A DNA stretch of 64,000 nt, taken from Nostoc commune NIES-4072. Lineage in GTDB: Bacteria; Cyanobacteriota; Cyanobacteriia; Cyanobacteriales; Nostocaceae. A program made the translations under genes and the position numbers. Shown piece by piece: positions 1-8,058 of the stretch (within the stretch, counting starts at the first letter, position 1; each line of letters opens with the position of its first letter). The notes under the pieces were generated by a model. It ran no database searches and was not told the DNA's origin. It saw only the letters and a list, made by a program, of their open reading frames with translations. The stretch spans positions 4,318,513 to 4,382,512 of the forward strand of contig NZ_BDUD01000001.1 in assembly GCF_003113895.1 (NCBI RefSeq), in the 5' to 3' direction.

Positions 1-1
1 T

Positions 2-3000
2 AAAACCCATTGTAGAGACGCGATTCATCGCGTCTCTCCAAATCGCGTCTCTCCAAATCGCGTCTCCTCTCCAAATCGCGTCTCCTCTCCAAATCGCGTC
101 TCCTCTCCAAATCGCGTCTCCCCAGTTGTCGGAATTCTCCTCTACCGCAAACACGTCATCACCAAACAACCATACATTCCCCAACTGATTCGCAGTTTTG
201 AACAAGCTGGTTTAACTCCGTTACCCATCTTCATCAACGGCGTAGAAGGACATGTGGCGGTACGAGATTTAATGACAACCGACCATGAAATTCAGCAACG
301 ACAACTAGGCAATATAGAAACTCCCTCACTATCTAGTGAAGCAGTAAAAGTGGATGCGATCGTTTCCACAATCGGCTTTCCTCTCGTGGGTGGCCCGGCT
401 GGTTCAATGGAAGCTGGGCGTCAGGTGGAAGTTGCAAAGCGCATCCTCACTGCCAAAAATGTACCTTATATTGTTGCTGCACCACTATTAATTCAAGATA
501 TTTCCTCGTGGACGCGCCAAGGTGTAGGCGGATTACAAAGTGTGGTGTTGTACGCATTACCAGAATTAGATGGGGCTATTGATACCGTTCCCCTTGGTGG
601 TTTGGTGGGCGAAAATATTTATCTGGTTCCCGAACGGGTGCAGCGATTGATTGGTAGGGTAAAAACTTGGGTGTCTTTGCGGCAAAAACCTGCATCGGAA
701 CGCAAGATTGCGATCGTTTTATATGGCTTTCCTCCTGGCTATGGTGCTGTGGGTACAGCTGCATTATTAAATGTGCCGCGTAGTTTGCTGAAGTTTCTCC
801 ATGCACTCAAAGAACAAGGTTACACCGTTGGGGATTTACCGGAAGATGGCGAAGAATTGATTCGCTGGGTGAAAGAAGCAGATAAAATTGATGATACAAA
901 AAATATCCCCGCGTCTGTTAACGCCCGTACTCTAGAAAAATGGTTGGGATATCTGCAAACTTCCCGCATTGAAAAACAATGGAAATCTCTCACGGGGACT
1001 GGTATTAAAACTTATGGTGACGAATTCCAGATTGGCGGTGTGCAATTAGGAAATGTCTGGATAGGTGTACAACCACCTTTGGGTATACAAGGCGACCCGA
1101 TGCGCTTAATGTTTGAACGAGATTTAACACCACATCCGCAATATGCTGCTTATTATAAATGGTTGCAAAATGAGTTTCAAGCTGATGCTCTAGTTCACTT
1201 TGGGATGCATGGTACGGTGGAATGGTTGCCTGGTTCTCCGTTAGGGAATACGGGTTATTCTTGGTCGGATATTCTGTTAGGAAATTTGCCTAATCTATAT
1301 ATATATGCGGCGAACAATCCGTCTGAATCGATGTTGGCGAAACGTCGCGGTTATGGTGTGTTAATTTCTCATAATGTACCACCTTATGGGCGGGCAGATT
1401 TGTATAAGGAATTGGTGGCGTTGCGTGATTTGATTGCGGAGTATCGTGAAGATCCGCAAAAGAATTATGTTTTGAAGGAAGGGATTTGCAAAAAAATTGT
1501 GGACTCTGGGTTGGATGCAGATTGTCCGTTTGAGGATGCTAAACGGTTGGGGATTGCGTTTACGCCGGAGAATGTTCGGATGTTTAGCGGTCATGCTTTT
1601 GATGATTATTTAGTGGAGTTGTATGAATATTTGCAGGTTTTAGAAAATCGGTTGTTTTCTTCTGGGTTGCATACTTTGGGGGAAGCACCGAATGAGGAGG
1701 AGTTGGGGGCGTATTTGGAGGCTTATTTTGGGGACGAACCGCCTTCGCGCAGCGTCTCGGAGAGAAGACGCCAAGAGCGCCAAGAAGAAGAAAGATTAAT
1801 AAGGGATTTGTTGATGCAATCTACGGATGAGTTAACGAATTTGTTAAGGGGGTTGAATGGGGAGTATATTCCGCCTGCGCCTGGTGGGGATTTGTTACGG
1901 GATGGGGCTGGTGTTTTACCTACGGGGAGGAATATTCATGCTTTAGATCCTTATCGGATGCCTTCACCTGCTGCGTATGAACGGGGACGGGAAATTGGTC
2001 AAAAAATTATCGCCCAGCATTTGGATGAATATGGGAAGTATCCAGAAACGGTGGCGGTGATGCTTTGGGGATTGGATGCGATTAAAACTAAGGGTGAATC
2101 TTTGGGGATTCTTTTGGAATTGGTGGGGGCTGAACCTGTTAAGGAAGGAACTGGTAGAATTGTTCGTTATGAATTGAAGCCGTTGGCTGAGGTTGGACAT
2201 CCCCGCATTGATGTGTTGGGTAATTTGTCTGGAATTTTCCGGGATAGTTTTGTAAATATCATCGAATTGTTGGATGATTTATTTCAACGGGCGGCTGATG
2301 CTGATGAACCGGATGATCAAAATTTTATTAGAAGACACGCTTTAGCTTTGAAAGCCCAAGGTGTAGAGAATGCATCGGCGAGATTGTTTTCTAATCCGGC
2401 GGGTGATTTTGGTTCTTTGGTGAACGATCGCGTGGTTGATGGTAACTGGGAATCTGGTGAGGAGTTGGGGAATACTTGGCAAAGTCGCAATGTATTCAGC
2501 TATGGAAGAGAAGATAAAGGTCAAGCTAGACCGGAAGTGTTGAATACATTGTTAAAAACTAGCGATCGCATTGTTCAAGAAATCGATTCGGTAGAATATG
2601 GTTTAACTGATATTCAAGAATATTACGCCAATACTGGCGGTTTGAAAAAGGCGGCAGAAAAACAAGGCGGTAAAAAAGTTACAACCAGCTTTGTAGAAAG
2701 TTTCTCGAAGGATACTACACCCCGCAATTTAGATGATTTGCTGCGAATGGAGTACCGCACTAAGTTGGTAAATCCCAAATGGGCGCAAGCGATGGCGAAT
2801 CAAGGTTCTGGTGGTGCTTTTGAAATTTCCCAACGAATGACGGCGTTGATTGGTTGGGGTGGTACTGCCGATTTTACCGATGATTGGGTTTATGACCAAG
2901 CGGCTGATACTTATGCTTTAGATGCAGAGATGGCGGATAAATTGCGTAAAGCAAATCCTGAAGCTTTTCGCAATATTTTAGGGAGAATGTTGGAGGCGCA

Positions 3001-3097
3001 TGGGCGGGGTTTCTGGGAAGCTGATAGTGATAAGTTAGACAAATTGCGTCAGTTATATGAGTTGACAGATGAGGATTTGGAGGGTGTGACGGTTTAA
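2..3097 (+). CDS. chlH: Magnesium chelatase subunit H paralogue, 5' end outside window
   Basis: Large subunit of the Mg-chelatase type that inserts Mg into protoporphyrin IX. CobN/ChlH family signs include GMHGTVEWLPG (about nt 1202-1234), NNPSESMLAKRRGYG, LPTGRNIHALDP (about 1917-1952) and DEPDDQNFIRRHA (about 2300-2340). About 1031 codons are visible; ChlH is usually about 1330 residues, so roughly 300 N-terminal residues lie upstream. A GTG at 254 is the first conventional start, but recognisable ChlH sequence (VVGILLYRKHV) begins near 125 and the frame is open to base 2, so 254 is not the start. It differs from the canonical cyanobacterial ChlH (GTVEWLPG instead of GSLEFMPG), suggesting the second ChlH copy found in many Nostocales. 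CobN is the alternative, but the C-terminal half fits ChlH better. Two in-frame repeat intrusions are described separately. Confidence 0.85.
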   Translation, partial: KTHCRDAIHRVSPNRVSPNRVSSPNRVSSPNRVSSPNRVSPVVGILLYRKHVITKQPYIPQLIRSFEQAGLTPLPIFINGVEGHVAVRDLMTTDHEIQQRQLGNIETPSLSSEAVKVDAIVSTIGFPLVGGPAGSMEAGRQVEVAKRILTAKNVPYIVAAPLLIQDISSWTRQGVGGLQSVVLYALPELDGAIDTVPLGGLVGENIYLVPERVQRLIGRVKTWVSLRQKPASERKIAIVLYGFPPGYGAVGTAALLNVPRSLLKFLHALKEQGYTVGDLPEDGEELIRWVKEADKIDDTKNIPASVNARTLEKWLGYLQTSRIEKQWKSLTGTGIKTYGDEFQIGGVQLGNVWIGVQPPLGIQGDPMRLMFERDLTPHPQYAAYYKWLQNEFQADALVHFGMHGTVEWLPGSPLGNTGYSWSDILLGNLPNLYIYAANNPSESMLAKRRGYGVLISHNVPPYGRADLYKELVALRDLIAEYREDPQKNYVLKEGICKKIVDSGLDADCPFEDAKRLGIAFTPENVRMFSGHAFDDYLVELYEYLQVLENRLFSSGLHTLGEAPNEEELGAYLEAYFGDEPPSRSVSERRRQERQEEERLIRDLLMQSTDELTNLLRGLNGEYIPPAPGGDLLRDGAGVLPTGRNIHALDPYRMPSPAAYERGREIGQKIIAQHLDEYGKYPETVAVMLWGLDAIKTKGESLGILLELVGAEPVKEGTGRIVRYELKPLAEVGHPRIDVLGNLSGIFRDSFVNIIELLDDLFQRAADADEPDDQNFIRRHALALKAQGVENASARLFSNPAGDFGSLVNDRVVDGNWESGEELGNTWQSRNVFSYGREDKGQARPEVLNTLLKTSDRIVQEIDSVEYGLTDIQEYYANTGGLKKAAEKQGGKKVTTSFVESFSKDTTPRNLDDLLRMEYRTKLVNPKWAQAMANQGSGGAFEISQRMTALIGWGGTADFTDDWVYDQAADTYALDAEMADKLRKANPEAFRNILGRMLEAHGRGFWEADSDKLDKLRQLYELTDEDLEGVTV
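38..121 (+). repeat. In-frame 15/18-bp minisatellite inside chlH
   Basis: Units of AAATCGCGTCTCTCC (15 bp) and AAATCGCGTCTCCTCTCC (18 bp) follow one another directly. Both lengths are multiples of three, so the chlH frame stays open and encodes Asn-Arg-Val-Ser-(Ser)-Pro repeats just before the conserved VVGILLY segment. A hairpin-type repeat (GAGACGCGATTCATCGCGTCTC, split around 15-36) precedes it, so the array probably grew from one copy of this common intergenic repeat. Confidence 0.85.
1738..1790 (+). repeat. Second repeat intrusion inside chlH
   Basis: The stretch contains CGCAGCGTCTCGGAGAG followed by GACGCCAAGAGCGCC, the latter also present in the 93-bp mobile repeat at 22647, 48353 and 58829. 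It encodes an Arg/Glu/Ser-rich segment (SRSVSERRRQERQEEE) between the conserved AYFGDE and LLMQSTDELTNLLRGLNGEY blocks, a region that varies between homologues. Confidence 0.6.
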
Positions 3098-3103
3098 GAA
3101 ATA

Positions 3104-3129
3104 GATGCGTTAAAGCTTATTAACGCATC
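3104..3129 (+). terminator. Hairpin after chlH
   Basis: GATGCGTTAA and TTAACGCATC form a perfect 10-bp stem with a 6-base loop, 6 bases after the chlH stop. No T tract follows, so it may be a weak terminator or an mRNA 3' stabiliser. Confidence 0.5.
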
Positions 3130-3172
3130 ACTGTTAAAATGAAAATAAAGAGAATAATGATTAATAAAAATT

Positions 3173-3394
3173 ATGGAAAATTCTTTTACTGCTGTATATG
3201 AAAAGATAGATAATTGGTATATTGGCTATGTTCAAGAGTTACCTGGTGCAAATATCCAAGAGAGAACTCTGGAAGAAGCTAGAGAAAGCCTACGGGAAGC
3301 GATAGAGTTAATTTTAATATCAAATCGGGAACTCGCAGAGCAACAACTCTCCGGCAAAGATGTCCTTCGTGAACAGATTACTGTCAAATTGTGA
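3173..3394 (+). CDS. hicB: HicB-family antitoxin
   Basis: Short (73 aa) HicB-type antitoxin expected to bind and neutralise HicA. The N-terminal half matches the HicB pattern: FTAVYEKIDNWYIGYVQELPG, then a helix with LEEARESLREAIELIL. There is no added C-terminal DNA-binding domain, as in the short HicB forms common in cyanobacteria. The stop overlaps the HicA start (GTGA, 4 bases), so the pair is translationally coupled. The order here is antitoxin first. Confidence 0.85.
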   Translation: MENSFTAVYEKIDNWYIGYVQELPGANIQERTLEEARESLREAIELILISNRELAEQQLSGKDVLREQITVKL

Positions 3395-3576
3395 AAAGAC
3401 GCGAATTGATTCGCCATTTGGAAAAGAACGGCTGTTTGTTTCTTCGAGAGGGTGGAAGGCATACAATTTATTACAATCCATCAAACAACAGAACCTCGGC
3501 AGTTCCAAGACATACTGAGATTGTTGATATTTTAGCTATTAAGATTTGCAAAGATTTGGATATTTCCCCACCCTAG
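3391..3576 (+). CDS. hicA: HicA-family mRNA interferase toxin
   Basis: 61-residue HicA/YcfA toxin; the family cleaves mRNA and tmRNA using a dsRBD-like fold with one catalytic histidine. Seen here: KRRELIRHLEKNGC, then GGRHTIYYNP with the expected His, and a C-terminal VPRHTEIVDILAIKICKDL. The start is GTG inside the hicB stop; no later ATG would keep the first helix. Toxin and antitoxin both look intact. The pair stands alone beside chlH and next to repeats. Confidence 0.85.
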   Translation: MKRRELIRHLEKNGCLFLREGGRHTIYYNPSNNRTSAVPRHTEIVDILAIKICKDLDISPP

Positions 3577-3768
3577 TGTTCTAGTGGTATGGCACAGCTA
3601 AAATAGTGCAATAGAAAAATTGAGTTATGTTTATAAAATACTGATATTTCTAAGATTTGTACCAATACCTAAACATAAATTACCAAAAATTTATAGTATA
3701 GCTTCTCGCAAAGGAAAGATTGTTCTGGGATTTATATCTAAGTAAGTTATGAAGATAACTTTTGTGTT

Positions 3769-5286
3769 CTAGTTTAGAATATACCAAACACTCTCACTCT
3801 CATCGCTTTTGGATAAAATATGATATCTTTTTTCAATCAATTCTAGAATTTTTGGAAACTTTTCTTGAATCAGAGCGTGATATTTATTAGTAATAAATAT
3901 ATAAGGAGGCTTGGATGAATCTAACTCCTCTAGAAGTTGTGGCCATTGATCAGGTAGAAATAATTCAAGTGACCATGCATTTAGTGATGTTGCTTGAGTA
4001 CGACCAGAGAAATAATAAATAGACGGATCGCCAGCAACGAAAATTGCACCAGGTAAACTTCCTGGTTGAGAGAGAAAGCCAATCTCTGAACGAAGTAATT
4101 TATAATCTCCTCTAAATACAGTCTGATATTTAAATCGTGTATCTTCAGTTAAAGCAAAATTATTCTTAACTAAAGCGATACTCTTAACTTGAAAATTCCA
4201 TAATAAAGGTGATAAAAACAACAATGACAACAAAATTTTAATTATTGGTGAGCTTAATTCATTGAAACGCTCCCATAATATATCTAAACCTTTAGTTGCT
4301 AAAATACCTGTAGGTACAAATAAGAGTAGATAATGATATATCCAAAGTGACCTAATTTGGATAAAAATAACACCCAGCCCAAAAACAAACCAAACAACCA
4401 ATAACAAGGTTAATAAGTTTTTATTCTTACGCAATGATACATTTACTGCAACAATAGCCATTACAATTAAAGTGATAAAATTCTTTAAAAACCATAGATT
4501 TCCAGAAATTAACCTAGACTTATTTAATTTGCCATTAGCAACCACCTGACTTGGATATACAAAAAATGTCTTATATACAATTGCTAAACTATCCACTGAG
4601 GCAAAATAGATAATAATAAATAAAATAGGAAAGATAATTCCTAGAAAAATTGGTAGGCAAATTTCAAGAACTATTTTTTTAGCTTTTTGCTGTTTTATCA
4701 ATATGGAATGAAGCAAAGCAGTTAGCCAAAAACAAAATATTATGGGCAAAAATATTAATTTAAATATTAGGACAATTCCACCCGTGAAGCCTGAGAGTAA
4801 AAGTTGAATAAATCTCTGCTTTCCTTCATGGTTAAAAGATTGATGAGTTAACCAAAGGCATAAAAATAAAGGAAAACTAACTAGTCCCTCTACTTGAGTA
4901 AATTGCTTATGATATGAAACAATGTAGTAAACACCAACCGTTAATAAAGGTACTAAGCTTGCTACTATCTGATGCCGAAAATAAGTTTTTAGAGTTAGCT
5001 GCAATGTAATAGAGAAAAGCATCATGTAAATAAATTCAAAGATATGGATGCCAATATCATTAAAACCAAATAAACTTCCTGCTAAATAATAAAAGTAATA
5101 AATTCCAGGTTGCTTTAGATCCCAAAAATCCCGATAGAGTACCTTTCCTTGTTGCATCTCTAAAGCACCTGTTGTAAATAGTGCTTGATCTCCTGCAAAT
5201 GGAAAAGGCAAATTTATCAAACCAATTATCAGAACACAAATTAAAACTAAAAAGTCAATTTTATTTAATTTAGGAAGATTAATCAT
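3769..5286 (-). CDS. Membrane GT-C glycosyltransferase-like protein (GT39/ArnT type)
   Basis: 505-residue integral membrane protein with about ten hydrophobic helices. The first loop carries FPFAGDQALFTTGALEM and then YRDFWDLKQPGIYYFYYLAG, the pattern of bacterial GT-C enzymes (GT39/ArnT/PMT-like) in which an acidic residue in loop 1 (Asp33) is catalytic. Such enzymes use polyprenyl-phosphate sugars on the outer face of the membrane. The C-terminal about 110 residues are a soluble domain (FVAGDPSIYYFSGRTQ). The acceptor is unknown. It is AT-rich and stands alone, with no glycan cluster nearby. Confidence 0.6.
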   Translation of the reverse strand: MINLPKLNKIDFLVLICVLIIGLINLPFPFAGDQALFTTGALEMQQGKVLYRDFWDLKQPGIYYFYYLAGSLFGFNDIGIHIFEFIYMMLFSITLQLTLKTYFRHQIVASLVPLLTVGVYYIVSYHKQFTQVEGLVSFPLFLCLWLTHQSFNHEGKQRFIQLLLSGFTGGIVLIFKLIFLPIIFCFWLTALLHSILIKQQKAKKIVLEICLPIFLGIIFPILFIIIYFASVDSLAIVYKTFFVYPSQVVANGKLNKSRLISGNLWFLKNFITLIVMAIVAVNVSLRKNKNLLTLLLVVWFVFGLGVIFIQIRSLWIYHYLLLFVPTGILATKGLDILWERFNELSSPIIKILLSLLFLSPLLWNFQVKSIALVKNNFALTEDTRFKYQTVFRGDYKLLRSEIGFLSQPGSLPGAIFVAGDPSIYYFSGRTQATSLNAWSLELFLPDQWPQLLEELDSSKPPYIFITNKYHALIQEKFPKILELIEKRYHILSKSDESESVWYILN

Positions 5287-5648
5287 GAAAATTTACTCCT
5301 ATTGAATGAATATAATATTGTCAAGCCAATTCATAGCTCTAAATATTGTAAAAGGGATTGGGAATTAGGGATTGGGGACTGGGTGTAAAATCGAATAATT
5401 ATGGTGAAGGCTTTACCCATCACTAAATTTTAAAAAACTTTTCCCAGTATCCAGTACCAAAACGGCGTTTATTCCGACGCTCGTTCCTTGATAACCCAAC
5501 GCTATCGCTAACGCTACACTATCGCCGCAACGAGTTGATTTATGTAAAAGGTATTATCTCAGACAACAAGCAAAAGCAATGTCTACGACGGGCTACGCCT
5601 ACGCTCTTACGCTTGAGGCTGTAAAAATTTAAACCTTTGCAGCTAATA
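5287..5648. repeat. Intergenic repeat debris
   Basis: Holds GGGATTGGGAATTAGGG-type simple repeat (about 5353-5382) and two HIP-like repeats: CGACGCTCGTTCC...GCTATCGCTAACGC near 5475-5515 and CTACGACGGGCTACGCCTACGC near 5582-5605. The second resembles the 24-bp sequence that interrupts the MocR gene at 56889. No gene seen. Confidence 0.5.
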
Positions 5649-5825
5649 TTACTTCATGTATAAGAAAGGCTTAAGTTTTTCTTGCAAATGTATAAGTCGT
5701 TGCTGCAAACGCTTAATACTTTGCAACAAATGCTTCTCCATGTATAAGAAAGGCTTAAGTTTTTCTTGCAAATGTATAAGTCGTTGCTGCAATTGTTTAA
5801 TACTTTGCAACAAATGTTCTTCCAT
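5649..5825 (-). CDS. 58-residue tandem coiled-coil mini-ORF
   Basis: ATG at 5825-5823, stop at 5651-5649. The product is two nearly identical 28-residue units (MEEHLLQSIKQLQQRLIHLQ + EKLKPFLY, then MEKHLLQSIKRLQQRLIHLQ + EKLKPFLY) plus MK. Leucine and isoleucine fall in heptad positions, so each unit should form an amphipathic helix or coiled coil. DNA units are 84 bp. A third, degraded unit upstream (to about 5862) has lost about 21 bp and carries CGA to TGA, so the ORF may be the rest of a longer gene. No Shine-Dalgarno is seen. The opposite strand is also open (Cys-rich), but this strand is far more protein-like. Confidence 0.4.
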   Translation of the reverse strand: MEEHLLQSIKQLQQRLIHLQEKLKPFLYMEKHLLQSIKRLQQRLIHLQEKLKPFLYMK

Positions 5826-5862
5826 GTATAAGAAAGGCTTAAGTCATTGCAGCAATTATTGT
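5656..5862. repeat. 84-bp tandem repeat, about 2.4 copies
   Basis: Units start at 5656, 5740 and 5824 with ATGTATAAGAAAGGCTTAAG; the third is truncated by an internal deletion. Each unit holds a second ATGTATAAG, so the unit may itself come from an older duplication. Confidence 0.85.
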
Positions 5863-6026
5863 AACGAGCTTATGAATCTATTTAATACCTGGAATAAAAT
5901 ATAGTATAAGTGAAATTAACTAAACTTTTAAAAATGTAATTGCAACTGATTTGCTATATTTGCCCATGACAATCAGAAACATTTTGGTATAAAACAGTAC
6001 TAATAATTTATTAGCAGAGATGCATT

Positions 6027-6467
6027 ATGGCACGTCGTAAAAGAAATTCCACCGTTTTAGAACGAGCCGATCGCCGGATTGAAAGTTTACAATCTATCAG
6101 TGCACAACTTGACTTTGGCCAAGGATTGACTATACAAGCTTACACCATAACAATTAACAATCTTCGCTCTAAGCTTGCTGCCTACAACACTGCATTATCT
6201 ACCATTGACAAACTTACAGATGACGTGAATAACGCAGAAAAGGCTGTAATAGCGATGTCAGAAAAAATGTTACTAGGAGTTGGCAGTCGTTACGGTAAAA
6301 CCAGCCCAGAATACGCGATGGCGGGTGGTGCTAGACGAGGTAATACCAAGAAGAAGCGAAGCGTACTAGACAATTCCAAAGTCACCAATTCTTTAGCAGC
6401 TGATTCTGTTAAGCTTTCTTCTGCAAATGGATCTATGAATGGGGTATCGGGTGCGATCGTGAGTTGA
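6027..6467 (+). CDS. Conserved hypothetical protein, basic and helical
   Basis: 146 residues, no signal peptide or membrane segment. The first 110 residues (MARRKRNSTVLERADRR, LDFGQGLTIQAYTITINNLR, AYNTALSTIDKLTDDVNNAE, SEYAMAGG-like SPEYAMAGGARR) look like a small helical family that I recall from cyanobacteria and Bacteroidetes with no known function. The Ser/Asn-rich tail (about 112-146) looks like a later addition, and its last 11 codons lie in a 37-bp sequence repeated downstream. ATG start with AGCAGAGA about 8 bases upstream. Confidence 0.6.
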   Translation: MARRKRNSTVLERADRRIESLQSISAQLDFGQGLTIQAYTITINNLRSKLAAYNTALSTIDKLTDDVNNAEKAVIAMSEKMLLGVGSRYGKTSPEYAMAGGARRGNTKKKRSVLDNSKVTNSLAADSVKLSSANGSMNGVSGAIVS

Positions 6468-6621
6468 GTATTGTAGAGTGTGTTAGAACGGAGTTCGTAA
6501 CGCACTATGAACACGAGTTTGATGCCGTACTCTCCGTGCTAACACATCCTACGTATATTTTCTCCAAATCAAACCGGATTCCTATATGAATGGGGTATCG
6601 GGTGCGATCGTGAGTTGAGTA
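6434..6621. repeat. 37-bp direct repeat flanking a family-C element
   Basis: Positions 6434-6470 and 6585-6621 are the same 37 bases (TATGAATGGGGTATCGGGTG...GTTGAGTA), 151 bp apart. The first copy is the 3' end of the preceding gene; the family-C element lies between. Confidence 0.9.
6471..6586 (-). mobile_element. Family-C small element, copy 1 (one end missing)
   Basis: Reverse-oriented copy of the sequence at 14851 and 44291. It keeps the CCGGATTCCTATA end but lacks the AATCAAATAGTAATCC end. Internal arms (GTGTTAGAACGGAG and CTCCGTGCTAACAC) can form a long hairpin. Confidence 0.75.
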
Positions 6622-6650
6622 AAATCTAATAGACATCTGGTGAAAATGAT

Positions 6651-6681
6651 TGTAGAGACGTTGCATTGCAACGTCTCTACA
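6651..6681. repeat. Perfect 15-bp inverted repeat (GTAGAGACG class)
   Basis: TGTAGAGACGTTGCA, one T, then TGCAACGTCTCTACA. Same class as the hairpins at 36397 and 38511 and the units in chlH and at 32914. Confidence 0.9.
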
Positions 6682-6741
6682 AGGGTTTCAGGTAACGCAT
6701 AATTAATTTCTGGAGATGTCTAATAGGGTTTAGTCATACAT

Positions 6742-6901
6742 TAAACCAATTCGCAATGGGCTAACGCCCCGCTCCGCTAACGCAATGACGCTCGTTCCTC
6801 GCTAACGCAATTCGCAATTACGTTTTGTGACGGGGATTTAGACCCCGACACAAAACGTGCTGCCTATCTTGCTGGGGACTTAAACCCCCAAAGTTCGTTA
6901 A
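6742..6901 (+). repeat. Family-A interspersed repeat, copy 1
   Basis: About 160 bp. Its core (ACGTTTTGTG-A-CGGGG, loop, CCCCG-A-CACAAAACGT) is a strong hairpin, followed by GCTGCCTATCTTGCTGGGGA and CCCCCAAAGTTCGTTAA. It recurs at 22451 and 47413. This copy carries an extra HIP-like insert near 6785-6805. Confidence 0.85.
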
Positions 6902-6966
6902 AGGTTTTTTCTTTGCCCTTTCCCCTTCTCCTTTTCCCCAAAACCCGACAAGTATTGCGTACCCTC

Positions 6967-7656
6967 CTATTCCTGTTTCTTCAAGTGCTGCACAAACGCA
7001 TTATGTTCCGGTGACTTCAACCCCGCTTGCACCACCTCCAACACTTGCACCATCTGATTGTTTAACAGCGCCTCCACCGCTAACCATAAACCCGGAAACA
7101 CCTGAGAGCGAATAATTCCATCTGCACCAGGAGATAGCAATCGATAGTCGCCATCAATTAGGTAAAACCATTCAATTTTATTCTCGTAAGATTGCCAGAT
7201 TACGTACTCCAACACCCCATTACGGCGATAAACTTGCTTTTTGCTGCCAGTATCGATCGCAACGCTACTTGCTGCAATTTCAACAATCAATTCGGGAGAT
7301 CCCTCAATGTAACCGTCGCTGCTCAAACGGGTTTGTCCGCCTGAGTCTGGTTCAATAAACAACGCTGCATCTGGCTGGGGTTCATTGTCTAAATCTAGTC
7401 TGACTGTTGCGGCATCACTCAAATCAACGCCAGGAGTCAGTGATTGGTAAACACCTAACCAAGTTATGACCCGACTGTGGGGTTTGCCATGTTGTTCATG
7501 TCTTAAGGGAGATGCCACGTAAACAATTCCTTCAATCAGTTCTGCTTTCTTGATATGGGGTGCAGCCGCATAACGCCGTTCAAATTCAGGGCGAGTTAGG
7601 CGATCGCCACTTTCAAGCGGAGGCAGATGTTTCTGGGCTGAGTACTCTCTAACCAT
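6967..7656 (-). CDS. Uma2-family (DUF820) restriction-endonuclease-fold protein
   Basis: 229 residues from ATG at 7656, chosen because AAGGA lies 7 bases upstream; a TTG at 7698 would add 14 residues without such a site. Uma2/DUF820 features: RPEFERRY, AELIEGIVYVASP, then the PD-(D/E)XK core as EPQPDAALFI and SPELIVEIAASS, and KKQVYRRNGVLEYVIW. The family is greatly expanded in cyanobacteria; its role is unproven, often proposed to be linked to mobile DNA. Nothing suggests a partner gene here. Confidence 0.8.
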   Translation of the reverse strand: MVREYSAQKHLPPLESGDRLTRPEFERRYAAAPHIKKAELIEGIVYVASPLRHEQHGKPHSRVITWLGVYQSLTPGVDLSDAATVRLDLDNEPQPDAALFIEPDSGGQTRLSSDGYIEGSPELIVEIAASSVAIDTGSKKQVYRRNGVLEYVIWQSYENKIEWFYLIDGDYRLLSPGADGIIRSQVFPGLWLAVEALLNNQMVQVLEVVQAGLKSPEHNAFVQHLKKQE

Positions 7657-8058
7657 TTGCCAATCCTTGGAGTTGCCGGATATTTCTGACTTTAGCAAAC
7701 CTCAGTTATCACTTAGGATTTATTGATTTAATTGAATTCACGTAATGTTAATTGTCATTGTGTGTTTGACTGTGCGATCGCTTACTCGCCCAAGTTGAGC
7801 ATCGCCAACAATTGATGCTCCACAACAGAGTCCAACTAGCTATGATTAGCTAAGTGGGATGTTAGATACATCTACGGCAATACCATTTAGTTAGCAGTCT
7901 TTATCAACTGCTTACACTCGCACCCATAAAAATTAATTTGATCCACTTTCTATCCCCTGCTCTCTATTGTGATAAGCATTGGCTAAAAGTACTCTAAATA
8001 AGTACGGGGTGCAAAAAATACAAAAAATTCTTCAAGGATTAAGATTAAGGATACGGCT
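7657..8058. promoter_or_regulatory. Divergent intergenic region, no clear element
   Basis: Upstream of the Uma2 gene (minus) and the HAMP kinase (plus). AAGGA at about 8046-8050 is the ribosome-binding site of the kinase. I see no operator-like repeat. Confidence 0.4.

Noticed and set aside
5656..5904. Plus-strand Cys-rich 82-codon frame
   Set aside because: It is the antisense reading of the 84-bp repeat; the minus strand gives a far more plausible coiled-coil protein.
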